From Bacillota bacterium (GTDB taxonomy: Bacteria > Bacillota > UBA4882 > UBA10575): a DNA stretch of 64,000 bases. This document shows positions 9,302-19,333 of the stretch, one piece after another. The notes under the pieces were generated by a model that saw only the letters and a list, made by a program, of their open reading frames with translations, was not told the origin of the DNA and ran no database searches. Positions within the stretch are counted from its first letter, which is position 1. Every line of letters begins with the position of its first letter. Where the stretch lies: the NCBI GenBank assembly GCA_012727425.1, contig JAAYHQ010000039.1:1-64000 (forward strand), read 5' to 3'. A program made the translations under genes and the position numbers.

Positions 9302-12300
9302 ATGAATCTACCAAGTTTTGCGATTAAACGGCCGGTGACCACGCTGATGATGTTTTTGCTGGTGTTGGTTTTGGGCGTGGTCTCCATTACCCGGATCAAC
9401 GTGGAGCTGTTACCGGAGATGACCTTTCCGGTGGCTTCGGTGATTACCACTTACGAAGGGGTTGGCCCCCAAGAGGTTGAGAATCTGGTGACGCGCCCCT
9501 TGGAAGGGGTCCTGGCCACCGTGGCCAATATCGAAAAGATCACGACCTTTTCCGCGGCCGGTCAATCGGTGGCGATCCTGGAATTTAACTGGGACACGGA
9601 TATGGATTTTGCCCTCTTGGACGTCAGGGAGAAGATCGATCTGATCAAGGGTTATCTTCCCGACGGGGTAGAAGATCCGTTGGTTTTTAAGTTTGATTCG
9701 TCGATGATGCCCATTATCAATCTGACCCTCAGTGGTGATACTGATTTGGTCACCCTGAAAAAGCTGGCCGACGAGGAGATTAAGCCGGCGTTGGAAAGGT
9801 TGGGCGGCATTGCTTCCGTTGATGTCGCCGGGGGGTTGGATTCGCTGATTAAGGTTGAAGTCGATCCGATCAAGCTGCATGCCTACGGCTTAACTTTACA
9901 GAATATTACCCAAGTACTCCAGGCGGAAAACCTGAACTTGCCGGGTGGAACTGTCCAGTTGGGCAACCTGGAACTGATGGTCCGGACGACCGGCGAGTTT
10001 CAACGGCTGGAACAGATTGCGAACTTGAATATTCCTTCCGCCCGCGGTGCGGTGGTGAAACTGAAGGATGTGGCCACCGTCTCGTTTACCTATGACGAGG
10101 TGAAAAGCTATGTGCTGTTCAACGGCCGTCCGGCGGTGGGTATCTCCGTCCAAAAGGAGACCGATGCCAATACGGTCAACACGGCCCGCCGCGTTCTCCG
10201 GGAGTTGGAGCGGATCAAGCGGGATTTACCCGCCGGGGTTGAATTGGACATTGTGATGAACCAGGCGGACTTCATTCAGTTTGCCATCGATAACTTGAAA
10301 AGCAACGCGGTGACCGGTGGTTTGCTTGCCATTGCCATTCTCTTTGTTTTCTTGCGGAACCTGGCCAGTACTTTGATCATTGGCGTGGCGATTCCGATCT
10401 CGATCATCACCACCTTTGTCGTGATGTACCTTAGCAAGTTGGAATTGAACATGATGACCCTGGGCGGACTGGCCTTGGGGGTCGGGATGCTGGTCGACAA
10501 CGCCATTGTGGTGCTGGAAAACATCTTTCGCTTCCGCGACGAGGGCTACGGACTGCGGGAAGCGGCGGTTGAGGGCAGCACCGAAGTGGGCATGGCTATC
10601 CTTGCTTCCTCTTTGACGACGATCGTGGTCTTTTTGCCGGTGGTCTTTATGGGCGGGATGACGGCGCAGTTCTTTAGAGAATTGTCGCTGACGGTCACCT
10701 TCTCCCTGCTGGTTTCCCTCTTTGTGGCACAAACGCTGATCCCGCTGCTTAGCTCCAGATTCTTACATATCAAGAAGAAACCCAAACCGGAGGAAACGGC
10801 CGGTTATGGGGGCAGGAAAGAGCGGCTTGGTTGGTACAAAAAATGGCTGGCTTGGTCACTGGCGCACCGTAAGACTGTAATCCTGGCCGTTGTTTTGCTG
10901 ATGGTGATCAGTCTGGCTATGCTGTTCAGGCTAGGGGCCGAGTTTATCCCGGAAATGGACCAAGGGTTGATCACGATCCAGATTGGGATGCCCAAGGGGA
11001 CTGTACTCCGGGAGACCGAGCGGGTTGTGCAGCAGGTAGAGAAGGAGGTTTTCGCCCTGCCCGAGGTGGAGATGGTGGCGACCACGGTCGGGGGTGGCGG
11101 GCTTAGCTTATCGGGGCACGGGATGGGGTACTCCGCGGCCAGCAGTGACCATGCCAGTTTGACCATTCGGTTGGTGGAGAAGCAGAAACGGAGCCGTAGT
11201 GCGAACCAGGTGGCCGAAGTGCTACGGACCCAGATCGGCCAGATTCCGGGGGCCGAGATCCAGGTCCAGACCGCGGGGATGTCGATTTCGGGCGGCAAAC
11301 CGGTCAATATCAAGCTGAAAGGGCCCGATTTTGACCGGTTGGGCGCGATCGCCGATGATCTGGTTGGGATCATTGAAGCCGTAGAAGGAACCCGGGAGGT
11401 TGAGTCCAGTCTGGATGAGGGCCGCCCCGAACTGCAAGTACGGATCGACCGGGAACGGGCTTCGGCTGTCGGGCTGAATGTCTATACGGTAGCTTCTTAT
11501 CTCCGGACGGCCATTGCCGGTTCGACCGCGACCACCTTTAAAGTCGGCGGGGAAGAGTATGATGTGGTGGTGAGCCTGCAAAAGAACGAGCGGGGTCTGG
11601 CCGGGCTTAGCCAACTGATGATCCCGACCCCCCTGGGGACCCAGGTGCCCCTGGGTGAGATTGCCGACCTCCACATTGTGGAAGGACCGCTAGTTATCAC
11701 CCGTCAAGACCAGGAACGGATGGTGACGATTTCGGCTGCCTTATCCGGGCGGGATCTGAGCAGTGCCGTCCGGGAGATCAACGCGAAAGTACAGTCGTAT
11801 CCTCTGCCCCCCGGGTACAGCATTGAGATTGGCGGCGAAGCGGAAGAGATGTTCAGTGCCTTTAGAGATCTACTGCTCGCCTTGTTGTTGGCGGTCATCT
11901 TCGTTTATATGATTATGGCCTCCCAGTTTGAATCTTTGCTCCAACCCTTCATCATCATGTTCACCGTGCCGCTGGGCTTTATTGGTGCCGTTTGGGGGCT
12001 GGCCGTGGCCGGAATGTACGTTTCGGTCCCGGCTTTGCTGGGGATGATTATGCTGGCGGGAATTGTGGTGAACAACGGGATTGTACTGGTGGATTACGTC
12101 AATATTTTACGGAAGCGGGGCCATACGGCGGAAGAAGCGCTGATGATGGCGGGGCCGATTCGTTTCCGGCCGATTATGATGACGGCGCTGACGACGATTT
12201 TGGGCTTGGTACCGATGGCGGTTGGCACCGGGGATGGGGCGGAAATGCAAGCACCGATGGCCGTCACGGTGATTGGCGGTTTGACGGTAGCCACGTTCTT

Positions 12301-12409
12301 GACCCTGATTGTTGTTCCCGTCTTCTATCTGAGTTTTGAGATGATCAGCCGGAAACGGAAAAGCCGCCGGGAGCAGAGGGCGGCACAGCGGGCGACGGGC
12401 ATTATTTAA
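9302..12409 (+). CDS. RND family efflux transporter permease (AcrB/MexB/SwrC-like)
   Basis: 1035 aa; MNLPSFAIKRPVTTLMMFLLVLVLG, GGLALGVGMLVDNAIVVLENI, GIVVNNGIVLVDYVN, two TM bundles. Confidence 0.95.
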   Translation: MNLPSFAIKRPVTTLMMFLLVLVLGVVSITRINVELLPEMTFPVASVITTYEGVGPQEVENLVTRPLEGVLATVANIEKITTFSAAGQSVAILEFNWDTDMDFALLDVREKIDLIKGYLPDGVEDPLVFKFDSSMMPIINLTLSGDTDLVTLKKLADEEIKPALERLGGIASVDVAGGLDSLIKVEVDPIKLHAYGLTLQNITQVLQAENLNLPGGTVQLGNLELMVRTTGEFQRLEQIANLNIPSARGAVVKLKDVATVSFTYDEVKSYVLFNGRPAVGISVQKETDANTVNTARRVLRELERIKRDLPAGVELDIVMNQADFIQFAIDNLKSNAVTGGLLAIAILFVFLRNLASTLIIGVAIPISIITTFVVMYLSKLELNMMTLGGLALGVGMLVDNAIVVLENIFRFRDEGYGLREAAVEGSTEVGMAILASSLTTIVVFLPVVFMGGMTAQFFRELSLTVTFSLLVSLFVAQTLIPLLSSRFLHIKKKPKPEETAGYGGRKERLGWYKKWLAWSLAHRKTVILAVVLLMVISLAMLFRLGAEFIPEMDQGLITIQIGMPKGTVLRETERVVQQVEKEVFALPEVEMVATTVGGGGLSLSGHGMGYSAASSDHASLTIRLVEKQKRSRSANQVAEVLRTQIGQIPGAEIQVQTAGMSISGGKPVNIKLKGPDFDRLGAIADDLVGIIEAVEGTREVESSLDEGRPELQVRIDRERASAVGLNVYTVASYLRTAIAGSTATTFKVGGEEYDVVVSLQKNERGLAGLSQLMIPTPLGTQVPLGEIADLHIVEGPLVITRQDQERMVTISAALSGRDLSSAVREINAKVQSYPLPPGYSIEIGGEAEEMFSAFRDLLLALLLAVIFVYMIMASQFESLLQPFIIMFTVPLGFIGAVWGLAVAGMYVSVPALLGMIMLAGIVVNNGIVLVDYVNILRKRGHTAEEALMMAGPIRFRPIMMTALTTILGLVPMAVGTGDGAEMQAPMAVTVIGGLTVATFLTLIVVPVFYLSFEMISRKRKSRREQRAAQRATGII

Positions 12410-12552
12410 AAACCGGATTGTTTTCATCTGGCTGTAACATGGGGAATAGACAGGATTTTGCCAAAACGAGTCGAAACTAACCTTGAAAAGAAGATTTCCG
12501 TCAAGGCCAAGGGGCCGCAAGGAAGGGACGGAAGGAAGACCGGAGGTTAAGC

Positions 12553-13218
12553 ATGAAGAAACTATGGCTATTCCCCATGATCTTTTTTCTTCTCATCTTG
12601 CTGGCCGGACAGCTGCGTTGGGAGAAAGGCCCTCTGCAACACGTCGATGCTTACCAGATCCAGCACCTGAAGGACCACTGGACGGGCCAACGGTGGGTGA
12701 TCTTGTACGGAGGTTTGGCGGAGACAAGCGGTGATCCGGAACACCGGCCGTATCCTTTATATAGTGGTGAGTGGCTGCCCTATTTTCCCCAGGAAGAACT
12801 GGATTTGCGCCTGGAGGAGGTCTTGGGCCGCCCCGAGTATCATGGAAAACGTCAGTTGTTGCAGCAAAAAATTAAGGATCTGGAGATCCAGGCGGCCCGG
12901 GTGGCGGAAAACAAGGGCAAAGATTCGTTCTTGGCGGGGGTGGAGCCCGAGGCCATTCATCAAGCCCTGTCTGAGGCCACTTGGGAGTTGGACACCCTGT
13001 ACACCGGAGCGAAAAAGGTGTTGCTGGCCGAATATCGCGCGGAGGCGAAGAAGCGCGAGCTCCTGGCGACGATCATCTGGGGCTTGCTGTTGGTGGTGAC
13101 CTTTAGCGTTGCCCTCCATTATTTCATCGCCGAAGTGAAACGGTGGAAGCAGGTGCATGAAACCTACGAGATTGTCGAGTATGTGACGAAGAACAACCGT
13201 TATCCGTTGGGGAAATAA
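12553..13218 (+). CDS. Hypothetical membrane-anchored protein
   Basis: 221-aa ORF with N-terminal TM, coiled-coil middle, C-terminal TM (ATIIWGLLLVVTFSVALHYFIAE); RBS upstream. Confidence 0.65.
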   Translation: MKKLWLFPMIFFLLILLAGQLRWEKGPLQHVDAYQIQHLKDHWTGQRWVILYGGLAETSGDPEHRPYPLYSGEWLPYFPQEELDLRLEEVLGRPEYHGKRQLLQQKIKDLEIQAARVAENKGKDSFLAGVEPEAIHQALSEATWELDTLYTGAKKVLLAEYRAEAKKRELLATIIWGLLLVVTFSVALHYFIAEVKRWKQVHETYEIVEYVTKNNRYPLGK

Positions 13219-13282
13219 GGGCCGCCCGCCTTATAAACCTCCTTTTGGTTGGGGACATTAAAAAGAAAAAGGAGGTTTTTTT

Positions 13283-14332
13283 GTGGGCAAACTCAAAGTC
13301 GGGATCATCGGTTGCGGGCTGGCTTGGGAGCGGTTGCATTACCCGGCCTTTCAGGAACTGGCCGACAAGTATGAACTGGCGGCGGTCTGTGATCGCCACC
13401 AAGAAGTGGCGGAGGATTGGGGCCGGCGGCTCGGTTTGGACCAAAGTCGGGATGTTTTTACCGATTACCACCGGATGCTGGCCCGCCCCGATCTACAGGT
13501 AATCGATATCCTGGTACCGATTCCCCAGAACCACACGGTGGCTGCGGCCGCCGCCCGGGCCGGGAAACACGTTATTCTGGAAAAACCGTTGGGTGCCACC
13601 TACGAACAGGCGGTGGCCACCACGGAACTGCCGGCTTTGTACGGGATTAAGATGATGATTGCGGAAAATTACCGGTACAGTGAAGAATTTAACCTGATCC
13701 GCAAACTGTTGGCCGAAAAGAAGATTGGCGAACCGGTCTTCTTTATCCATCACCGTAGTAGTTGTTTCCCCTGCAAAATGGAGAAAGATACCTTTGCGGC
13801 CACCGAGTGGCGGCAACATCCCGCGTATCCGGGTGGGGACCTCTTGGATGCGGCCATCCATGATCTGGCTGGTTTGCGCCACTTGTTTGGTGCGATCCGG
13901 CATCTGTCCGCCTTTGGCGTTCCGCAGGAGGACGATTTCAGCCCGTATGCCGTGGTCACGGTGAATATGGAGTTTATGAACGGAATCGTGGGCGTCTTTA
14001 CCTATTTCCCGGCCGGACGCGAGGTGCAAAAGCCCGCGGTGGGACTGCGGATCTTCGGCACCCACGGACAGCTCTACCTGGAAGACACCGCTTGCGGGGT
14101 GGTTAACATCTTCTATCATGACGGCGGTCATGAACTGCTGGGTTACCAGCCGAACCGCGGCTACTATAATGAACTCCTCAACTTCTACCATGCATTGCAG
14201 GGGACGGAAGAGATTGCGGTTACCCCGGAGGTGGAGATCGGTGATTTCCGGACGGTCTACGCGATTCTCCAGTCCATCCGGGACCAAGATATTGTGAAGG
14301 TGGACCGGACACCCGCCTACGCCATGGGGTAA
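13283..14332 (+). CDS. Gfo/Idh/MocA family oxidoreductase
   Basis: KVGIIGCGLAWERLHYPAFQEL Rossmann start; AAAARAGKHVILEKPLGATYEQA. Confidence 0.88.
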   Translation: MGKLKVGIIGCGLAWERLHYPAFQELADKYELAAVCDRHQEVAEDWGRRLGLDQSRDVFTDYHRMLARPDLQVIDILVPIPQNHTVAAAAARAGKHVILEKPLGATYEQAVATTELPALYGIKMMIAENYRYSEEFNLIRKLLAEKKIGEPVFFIHHRSSCFPCKMEKDTFAATEWRQHPAYPGGDLLDAAIHDLAGLRHLFGAIRHLSAFGVPQEDDFSPYAVVTVNMEFMNGIVGVFTYFPAGREVQKPAVGLRIFGTHGQLYLEDTACGVVNIFYHDGGHELLGYQPNRGYYNELLNFYHALQGTEEIAVTPEVEIGDFRTVYAILQSIRDQDIVKVDRTPAYAMG

Positions 14333-14454
14333 GCGGATCTTTAGTCCCCTTGGTAGTGGCCGGGGCCGTTCGAGCCTGTAGAAGCAATAAAAACTAAGGT
14401 TAAACATAGGATGATCCATGGTTTGATAAGGAGTTTGACAAGGAGGTTCCCAAA

Positions 14455-16254
14455 ATGGAGCAAACCCAGGGTGCGTTACCCGAGCGTACGGAGATTCCGG
14501 CGGAGTACCGTTGGCGACTGGAGGACCTTTATCCCACCGCTGAGGAGTGGGAGCAAGACCTGAAAACTGTGGAGACGCTGGCTGCCGAGTTTGCCGGCTA
14601 CCAGGGGCGGATCGGGGCGTCGGCGGCGACGCTGCGGACGGTCTTGACCCTCCGGGACCGGCTCGGCCGGTTGATGGATAAAACCTACGTTTACGCCAAG
14701 ATGCGCCGGGACGAGGATAATACCAACCCCCGCGGGCAGGCCATGGTCGAACGGGCTCAAGCCCTCCTGACCCGGGTCGGGGCGGAGACCGCCTTTTTTC
14801 TCCCGGAGTTGATGGCGGTACCCCAGACAACGCTGGACGCCTTTCTCCAGGCTGAGCCGGCGCTTGAACAGTACCGGCACTTCCTGGCCGACCTGGCCCG
14901 GCGGAAGCAGCATATTCTCTCGCCGGACGAGGAGCGTATTTTAGCTTTGAGCAGCGAGATTGCCGGGAGTGGCGAAAACATCTTTACGATGCTGAACAAC
15001 GCCGATCTGGAGTTTCCGGCCATCCGGGATGAAGAAGGACAGGAAGTACCTTTAACCCACGGCCGTTATCTGCGTTTCCTGGAAAGCAAAGCACGGGCGG
15101 TCCGGAAAGATGCCTTTTTGGCGTTGCACCGTACCTACCACCGGTACCGGAACACCCTGGCCGCCGCTTTAAACGCCGGGGTAAAAAGCAACGTCTTTTA
15201 CGCCCGGGCCCGCCGGTATCCGTCGGCGCTGGTGGCGTCGTTGGATGATGACAACATCAAAACGGAAGTCTATGATAATTTAATCGCCGGGGTGCATGCG
15301 GCGCTCCCCGCTTTCCACCAGTATTTCAAACAGAAGCAGAGCATGCTCGGTCTGGAAGAGCTGCACTTCTATGATTTATATGTCTCGCCGGTGGCCGATT
15401 TTGAACTGCAGATCGGGTACGAAGAGGCGAAAGAAGTGGTCAAGGCCGGGCTGCAACCGTTGGGCGGGGAGTATGCGGCACTCCTGGATCAAGCCTTTAC
15501 CGGAGGCTGGATCGATGTTTATGAAAATAAGGGGAAGACCAGCGGCGCTTATGCCTGGGGGTGTTACGACAGCCACCCCTATATTCTGCTGAATTACCAA
15601 GGAACAGCCAATGACCTGTTTACACTCGCCCACGAGCTGGGGCATGCCCTCCACAGTTACCTTTCCAACCGGACACAACCGTATATCAACGCCCAGTACC
15701 CAATCTTTTTGGCGGAGATCGCTTCGACCGTCAACGAGGTCCTGCTGGTCCTCCACCTGATCGAAATGGCCCGGAGCCAACAGGAGAAGGTTTTCTATCT
15801 CCACCATTTCCTGGAGCACTTCCGGGGGACGGTTTTCCGCCAGACGATGTTTGCCGAGTTTGAAAAGCTCATTCACCAACAGGTGGAACAGGGCGAGGCC
15901 TTAACGGCCGAGTGGCTGGAGCACGAATACTATAAACTGGCCCGGTTTTACCATGGGCCGGAGGTGGTTCTGGATCCGGAGTTGAAGGCCGAGTGGTCGC
16001 GGATTCCCCACTTCTTTTATAATTTCTATGTCTATAAGTACGCGACCGGTTTCTGTGCGGCGGTCGCTTTTGTCCAGCGCTTCCGGGCGGAAGGCCGGAA
16101 AGCGGTCGAAGCCTATCTGGAACTTTTACGCAGTGGGGGTTCGGATTACCCCTTGGTCCTTTTGGCCCGGGCGGGGGTGGACCTGTCGACCCCTCAGCCG
16201 ATCAACGACGCGATGGCGCTCTTTCGCCAGTTGTTGCCCGAGTTTATCCTTTAG
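14455..16254 (+). CDS. pepF: Oligoendopeptidase F (M3 family)
   Basis: TLAHELGHALHSYLSNRTQPYINAQYPIFLAEIASTVNE (HEXXH zinc site). Confidence 0.93.
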   Translation: MEQTQGALPERTEIPAEYRWRLEDLYPTAEEWEQDLKTVETLAAEFAGYQGRIGASAATLRTVLTLRDRLGRLMDKTYVYAKMRRDEDNTNPRGQAMVERAQALLTRVGAETAFFLPELMAVPQTTLDAFLQAEPALEQYRHFLADLARRKQHILSPDEERILALSSEIAGSGENIFTMLNNADLEFPAIRDEEGQEVPLTHGRYLRFLESKARAVRKDAFLALHRTYHRYRNTLAAALNAGVKSNVFYARARRYPSALVASLDDDNIKTEVYDNLIAGVHAALPAFHQYFKQKQSMLGLEELHFYDLYVSPVADFELQIGYEEAKEVVKAGLQPLGGEYAALLDQAFTGGWIDVYENKGKTSGAYAWGCYDSHPYILLNYQGTANDLFTLAHELGHALHSYLSNRTQPYINAQYPIFLAEIASTVNEVLLVLHLIEMARSQQEKVFYLHHFLEHFRGTVFRQTMFAEFEKLIHQQVEQGEALTAEWLEHEYYKLARFYHGPEVVLDPELKAEWSRIPHFFYNFYVYKYATGFCAAVAFVQRFRAEGRKAVEAYLELLRSGGSDYPLVLLARAGVDLSTPQPINDAMALFRQLLPEFIL

Positions 16255-16425
16255 GTACGGTTTCGGTGCGGGTGCCGGCGGGGGACAAACCCTTCTTGGG
16301 CGGCAACGGCCCGCAAGCACTTGCTGGGCACGTTCTCCGTCCGCACCCGTGGCCGGCGGCCAGTTAGGGTGGGGGAGACAGTGGCGGCCAGTGGCGACTT
16401 TGCGAGCGGGTGAAAAAAATTGTGG

Positions 16426-16454
16426 TTGTGGGGAGATTTTAGATTTGATATAAT
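16426..16454 (+). promoter_or_regulatory. Candidate rnjA promoter
   Basis: TTGTGG (16426-16431), 17-bp spacer, TATAAT (16449-16454). Confidence 0.6.
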
Positions 16455-16485
16455 AAAGAAAGTTTACCGGATCGATTTCCTGTTC

Positions 16486-16520
16486 GGACTTTAAGACCGT
16501 CAGGCGAAGACGGTCTTTGG
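16486..16520 (+). promoter_or_regulatory. Leader hairpin in rnjA 5' UTR
   Basis: AAGACCGTC-AGGCGAA-GACGGTCTT perfect 9-bp stem between promoter and RBS. Confidence 0.6.
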
Positions 16521-16578
16521 TTATTATAAAACACAATTGGAAATGGACGTGAACAAGAAGCAGGAGGTGTTTTTTTTA

Positions 16579-18243
16579 TTGTCAAAAAAGAATAAAGTCG
16601 CCCTGATCCCGCTGGGGGGGTTGGGCGAGATCGGCAAAAACATGTGGGCCGTGGAGTACCGGGACGAGATCCTGGTGATCGATGCCGGTCTCATGTTTCC
16701 CGATGAGGATATGCTTGGGATCGACGTGGTGATCCCGGACATTACTTATTTATTGGAACATCGGGAGAAGGTCGCCGGGATCATCTTAACCCATGGGCAT
16801 GAAGATCATATTGGGGCCCTGCCCTATGTGATTAAACAGCTTAATGTGCCGGTGTACGGTTCCCGGTTAACTTTGGCCCTGGCCGAAACAAAACTGAAGG
16901 AGCACGGTTTAGAGCGTAAAGTCCAATTGATCCCGGTCAACCCCAGAGACATGCTGAAGATCGGTTCGTTCAAAGTTGAATTCATCAATGTCAACCACAG
17001 TATTGCCGGGGTGCTGGCCGTGGCCATCCATACGCCGGTGGGGATCATTGTGCATACGGCCGACTTTAAAATCGACCACACGCCGGTTGAGGGTGAACCG
17101 CTGGATTTTCATAAATTTGCCGAATTGGGCGAGAAAGGCGTGCTGGTCCTCCTGTCCGACAGTACCAATGTGGAACAGGAAGGCTATACCGTTTCGGAAA
17201 GGGTTTTGGCCGAAAAGTTTGAAGAGTTTTTCCACGGGGCGGAGGGACGGCTGATTGTCACGACTTTCGCTTCCAATATCCACCGGGTGCAACAGGTGGT
17301 GGACGCCGCGGTCCGGCACCGGCGGAAAGTGGCCTTTATCGGCCGGAGTATGGTGAATGTGGTTTCGATCGCGAAAGAACTGGGTTACTTAAAGATTCCG
17401 GACGGGCTGGAGATTGACTTGGACGAAGTCCAGCGTCTACCGGCAAATGAGGTGGTGCTGGTGACCACGGGCAGTCAGGGAGAACCTCTGGCCGCCTTGA
17501 GCCGGATGGCCATGGGCGAACACCGTCGGATTACAATTATGCCCGGAGATACGGTGATCATCTCCGCCTCTGCGATCCCCGGGAACGAGAAGCTGATTGC
17601 CCGGACGATCAACCACCTCTACAAGCAGGGGGCCCGGGTTATTTATGAGGCGCTGACCGGGGTCCATGTTTCGGGCCACGCCCGCCAGGAGGAACTAAAG
17701 CTCATGTTGCAACTGGTCAAGCCAAAGTTTTTTGTCCCGATCCACGGTGAGTACCGGCATCTGGTGCAGCATGCCCGTTTGGCCCAAGAGATCGGGGTGG
17801 CCAGTAAAAATGTGTTCATTGCCGAGAACGGTGATGTGCTGGAGTTTACCGCCAATTCGGGCCGCATTGTGGGCCGGGTACCGGCCGGGCGGATCTTTGT
17901 TGATGGTCTGGGGGTCGGTGATGTGGGCAATGTGGTCCTGCGGGACCGGAAACAACTTTCGCAGGATGGAATCTTGATTGCCATCATCACCTTGGACCAG
18001 GAGAACGGGCAGGTTTTGGCCGGACCGGATATCATCTCCCGCGGGTTTGTCTACGTCCGGGAATCGGAGGCCCTGATGGAAGAAGTCCGGGTTAAGGTGA
18101 AGGAAGCGCTGGATAAATGTCAGAGCCAGGGCAATAATGATTGGGCCTTCATGAAAGGGGAGATCCGGGAGACGCTCAGCCGCTTCCTCTATGAGCGGAC
18201 GAAGCGACGGCCCATGATTTTACCGATCATCACTGAAGTCTAA
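16579..18243 (+). CDS. rnjA: Ribonuclease J
   Basis: Likely TTG start 16579 after CAGGAGGT; KVALIPLGGLGEIGKNMW, LTHGHEDHIGALPY, SGHARQEELKLMLQLVKPKFFVPIHGEYRHL. Confidence 0.93.
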   Translation: MSKKNKVALIPLGGLGEIGKNMWAVEYRDEILVIDAGLMFPDEDMLGIDVVIPDITYLLEHREKVAGIILTHGHEDHIGALPYVIKQLNVPVYGSRLTLALAETKLKEHGLERKVQLIPVNPRDMLKIGSFKVEFINVNHSIAGVLAVAIHTPVGIIVHTADFKIDHTPVEGEPLDFHKFAELGEKGVLVLLSDSTNVEQEGYTVSERVLAEKFEEFFHGAEGRLIVTTFASNIHRVQQVVDAAVRHRRKVAFIGRSMVNVVSIAKELGYLKIPDGLEIDLDEVQRLPANEVVLVTTGSQGEPLAALSRMAMGEHRRITIMPGDTVIISASAIPGNEKLIARTINHLYKQGARVIYEALTGVHVSGHARQEELKLMLQLVKPKFFVPIHGEYRHLVQHARLAQEIGVASKNVFIAENGDVLEFTANSGRIVGRVPAGRIFVDGLGVGDVGNVVLRDRKQLSQDGILIAIITLDQENGQVLAGPDIISRGFVYVRESEALMEEVRVKVKEALDKCQSQGNNDWAFMKGEIRETLSRFLYERTKRRPMILPIITEV

Positions 18244-18255
18244 CGAGGAAGAATT

Positions 18256-18285
18256 CTCCTGCCGCGCGGCAGGAGAGTTTTCTTT
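18256..18285 (+). terminator. Rho-independent terminator after rnjA
   Basis: CTCCTGCC-GCGC-GGCAGGAG followed by AGTTTTCTTT. Confidence 0.8.
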
Positions 18286-18307
18286 AGTGGCGAGGGGAGG
18301 CAGAAAG

Positions 18308-19183
18308 ATGCAGATTGCGGCGGGACGTTTGTTTGGTTTGTTCGGGGATCCGGTCGGGCATTCCCTCTCCCCGCACCTTCAGAACGAGGCCTTTCGTCTT
18401 CTGGGGATTAACGGGGTTTACTTAAGTTTTGCGATAAAACCGGAGGAACTGGGGACGGCGGTGGCCGCGGTACGCTGTCTGAAAATGGGCGGGGTCAACG
18501 TCACCATCCCCCACAAGGAAAGGATCGGGCCTTATCTGGACCGGTTGGCGGATGATGCCCTCCTGACCGGATCGGTGAATACGGTGGTCCCGGAGGATGG
18601 TCAACTGGTCGGATACAGCACCGATGGGGAAGGATTTCTCCTTTCCCTCCGGCACCAAGGGGGGATGGAGCCGGTGGGGAAGAAGGTGGTGCTGCTGGGG
18701 GTTGGTGGGGCCGCCCGGGCGCTGGCCTTCCGCCTGGCGCAGGAGAGAGCGGCCGCACTTTATCTGGTCGGGCGTAATCCGGAGAAGACCGCCGCGTTGC
18801 AGGCGGCGCTGCGTGACCGGATCGGCTTTACGGCCGTGGGGCTAACCTTTACCGAAAACGACTTGGCGGCTGTGGCGGCGGAGGCCGATTTGGTGATCAA
18901 TGCGACCCCTTTGGGGATGTTTCCGGCCACTGCCGAGCGGCCTCCTTTCCCGCTGGAGGCTTGCCGTCGCAGTTGTCTGGTGGCCGATCTGGTTTACCAC
19001 CCGCTGGAAACGGCTTTCTTGCGCTACGCGCGGCGGTTGGGCCTGCCCACCCTGGAGGGGTTGGGGATGCTCGTTTACCAAGGGATTTTAGCCTGCCGTT
19101 TATGGACCGGCCTGACGCCGCCCTTTGACCCGTTGTACCGGCTCCTGCACGGGTTGCTGCAGAAAGAACTGCCGCCGGCGTAA
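18308..19183 (+). CDS. aroE: Shikimate dehydrogenase
   Basis: GLFGDPVGHSLSPHLQNEAF, GGVNVTIPHKE, NATPLGM; ATG 18308 likely start. Confidence 0.93.
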   Translation: MQIAAGRLFGLFGDPVGHSLSPHLQNEAFRLLGINGVYLSFAIKPEELGTAVAAVRCLKMGGVNVTIPHKERIGPYLDRLADDALLTGSVNTVVPEDGQLVGYSTDGEGFLLSLRHQGGMEPVGKKVVLLGVGGAARALAFRLAQERAAALYLVGRNPEKTAALQAALRDRIGFTAVGLTFTENDLAAVAAEADLVINATPLGMFPATAERPPFPLEACRRSCLVADLVYHPLETAFLRYARRLGLPTLEGLGMLVYQGILACRLWTGLTPPFDPLYRLLHGLLQKELPPA

Positions 19184-19333
19184 TCGGAAAAGGAAAATCC
19201 TGGGTACAGCAGGAAAAACTTTACCGGTCGCGAAGTAGATCATGCAATAATTGGACAAAATCCGGGGAACCGGAGAATAAGCTTTTTGCGGGCAAAGACA
19301 GTGCAGAAAGCCCATACATAAGAGGGTGCAAAC

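Noticed and set aside
13493-14830. 445-aa minus-strand ORF across the oxidoreductase/pepF boundary
   Set aside because: Antisense to two confident genes; low-complexity basic translation.
16028-16453. Frameshifted C-terminal extension of pepF
   Set aside because: PepF ends normally at 16254; the alternative frame gives low-complexity peptide.
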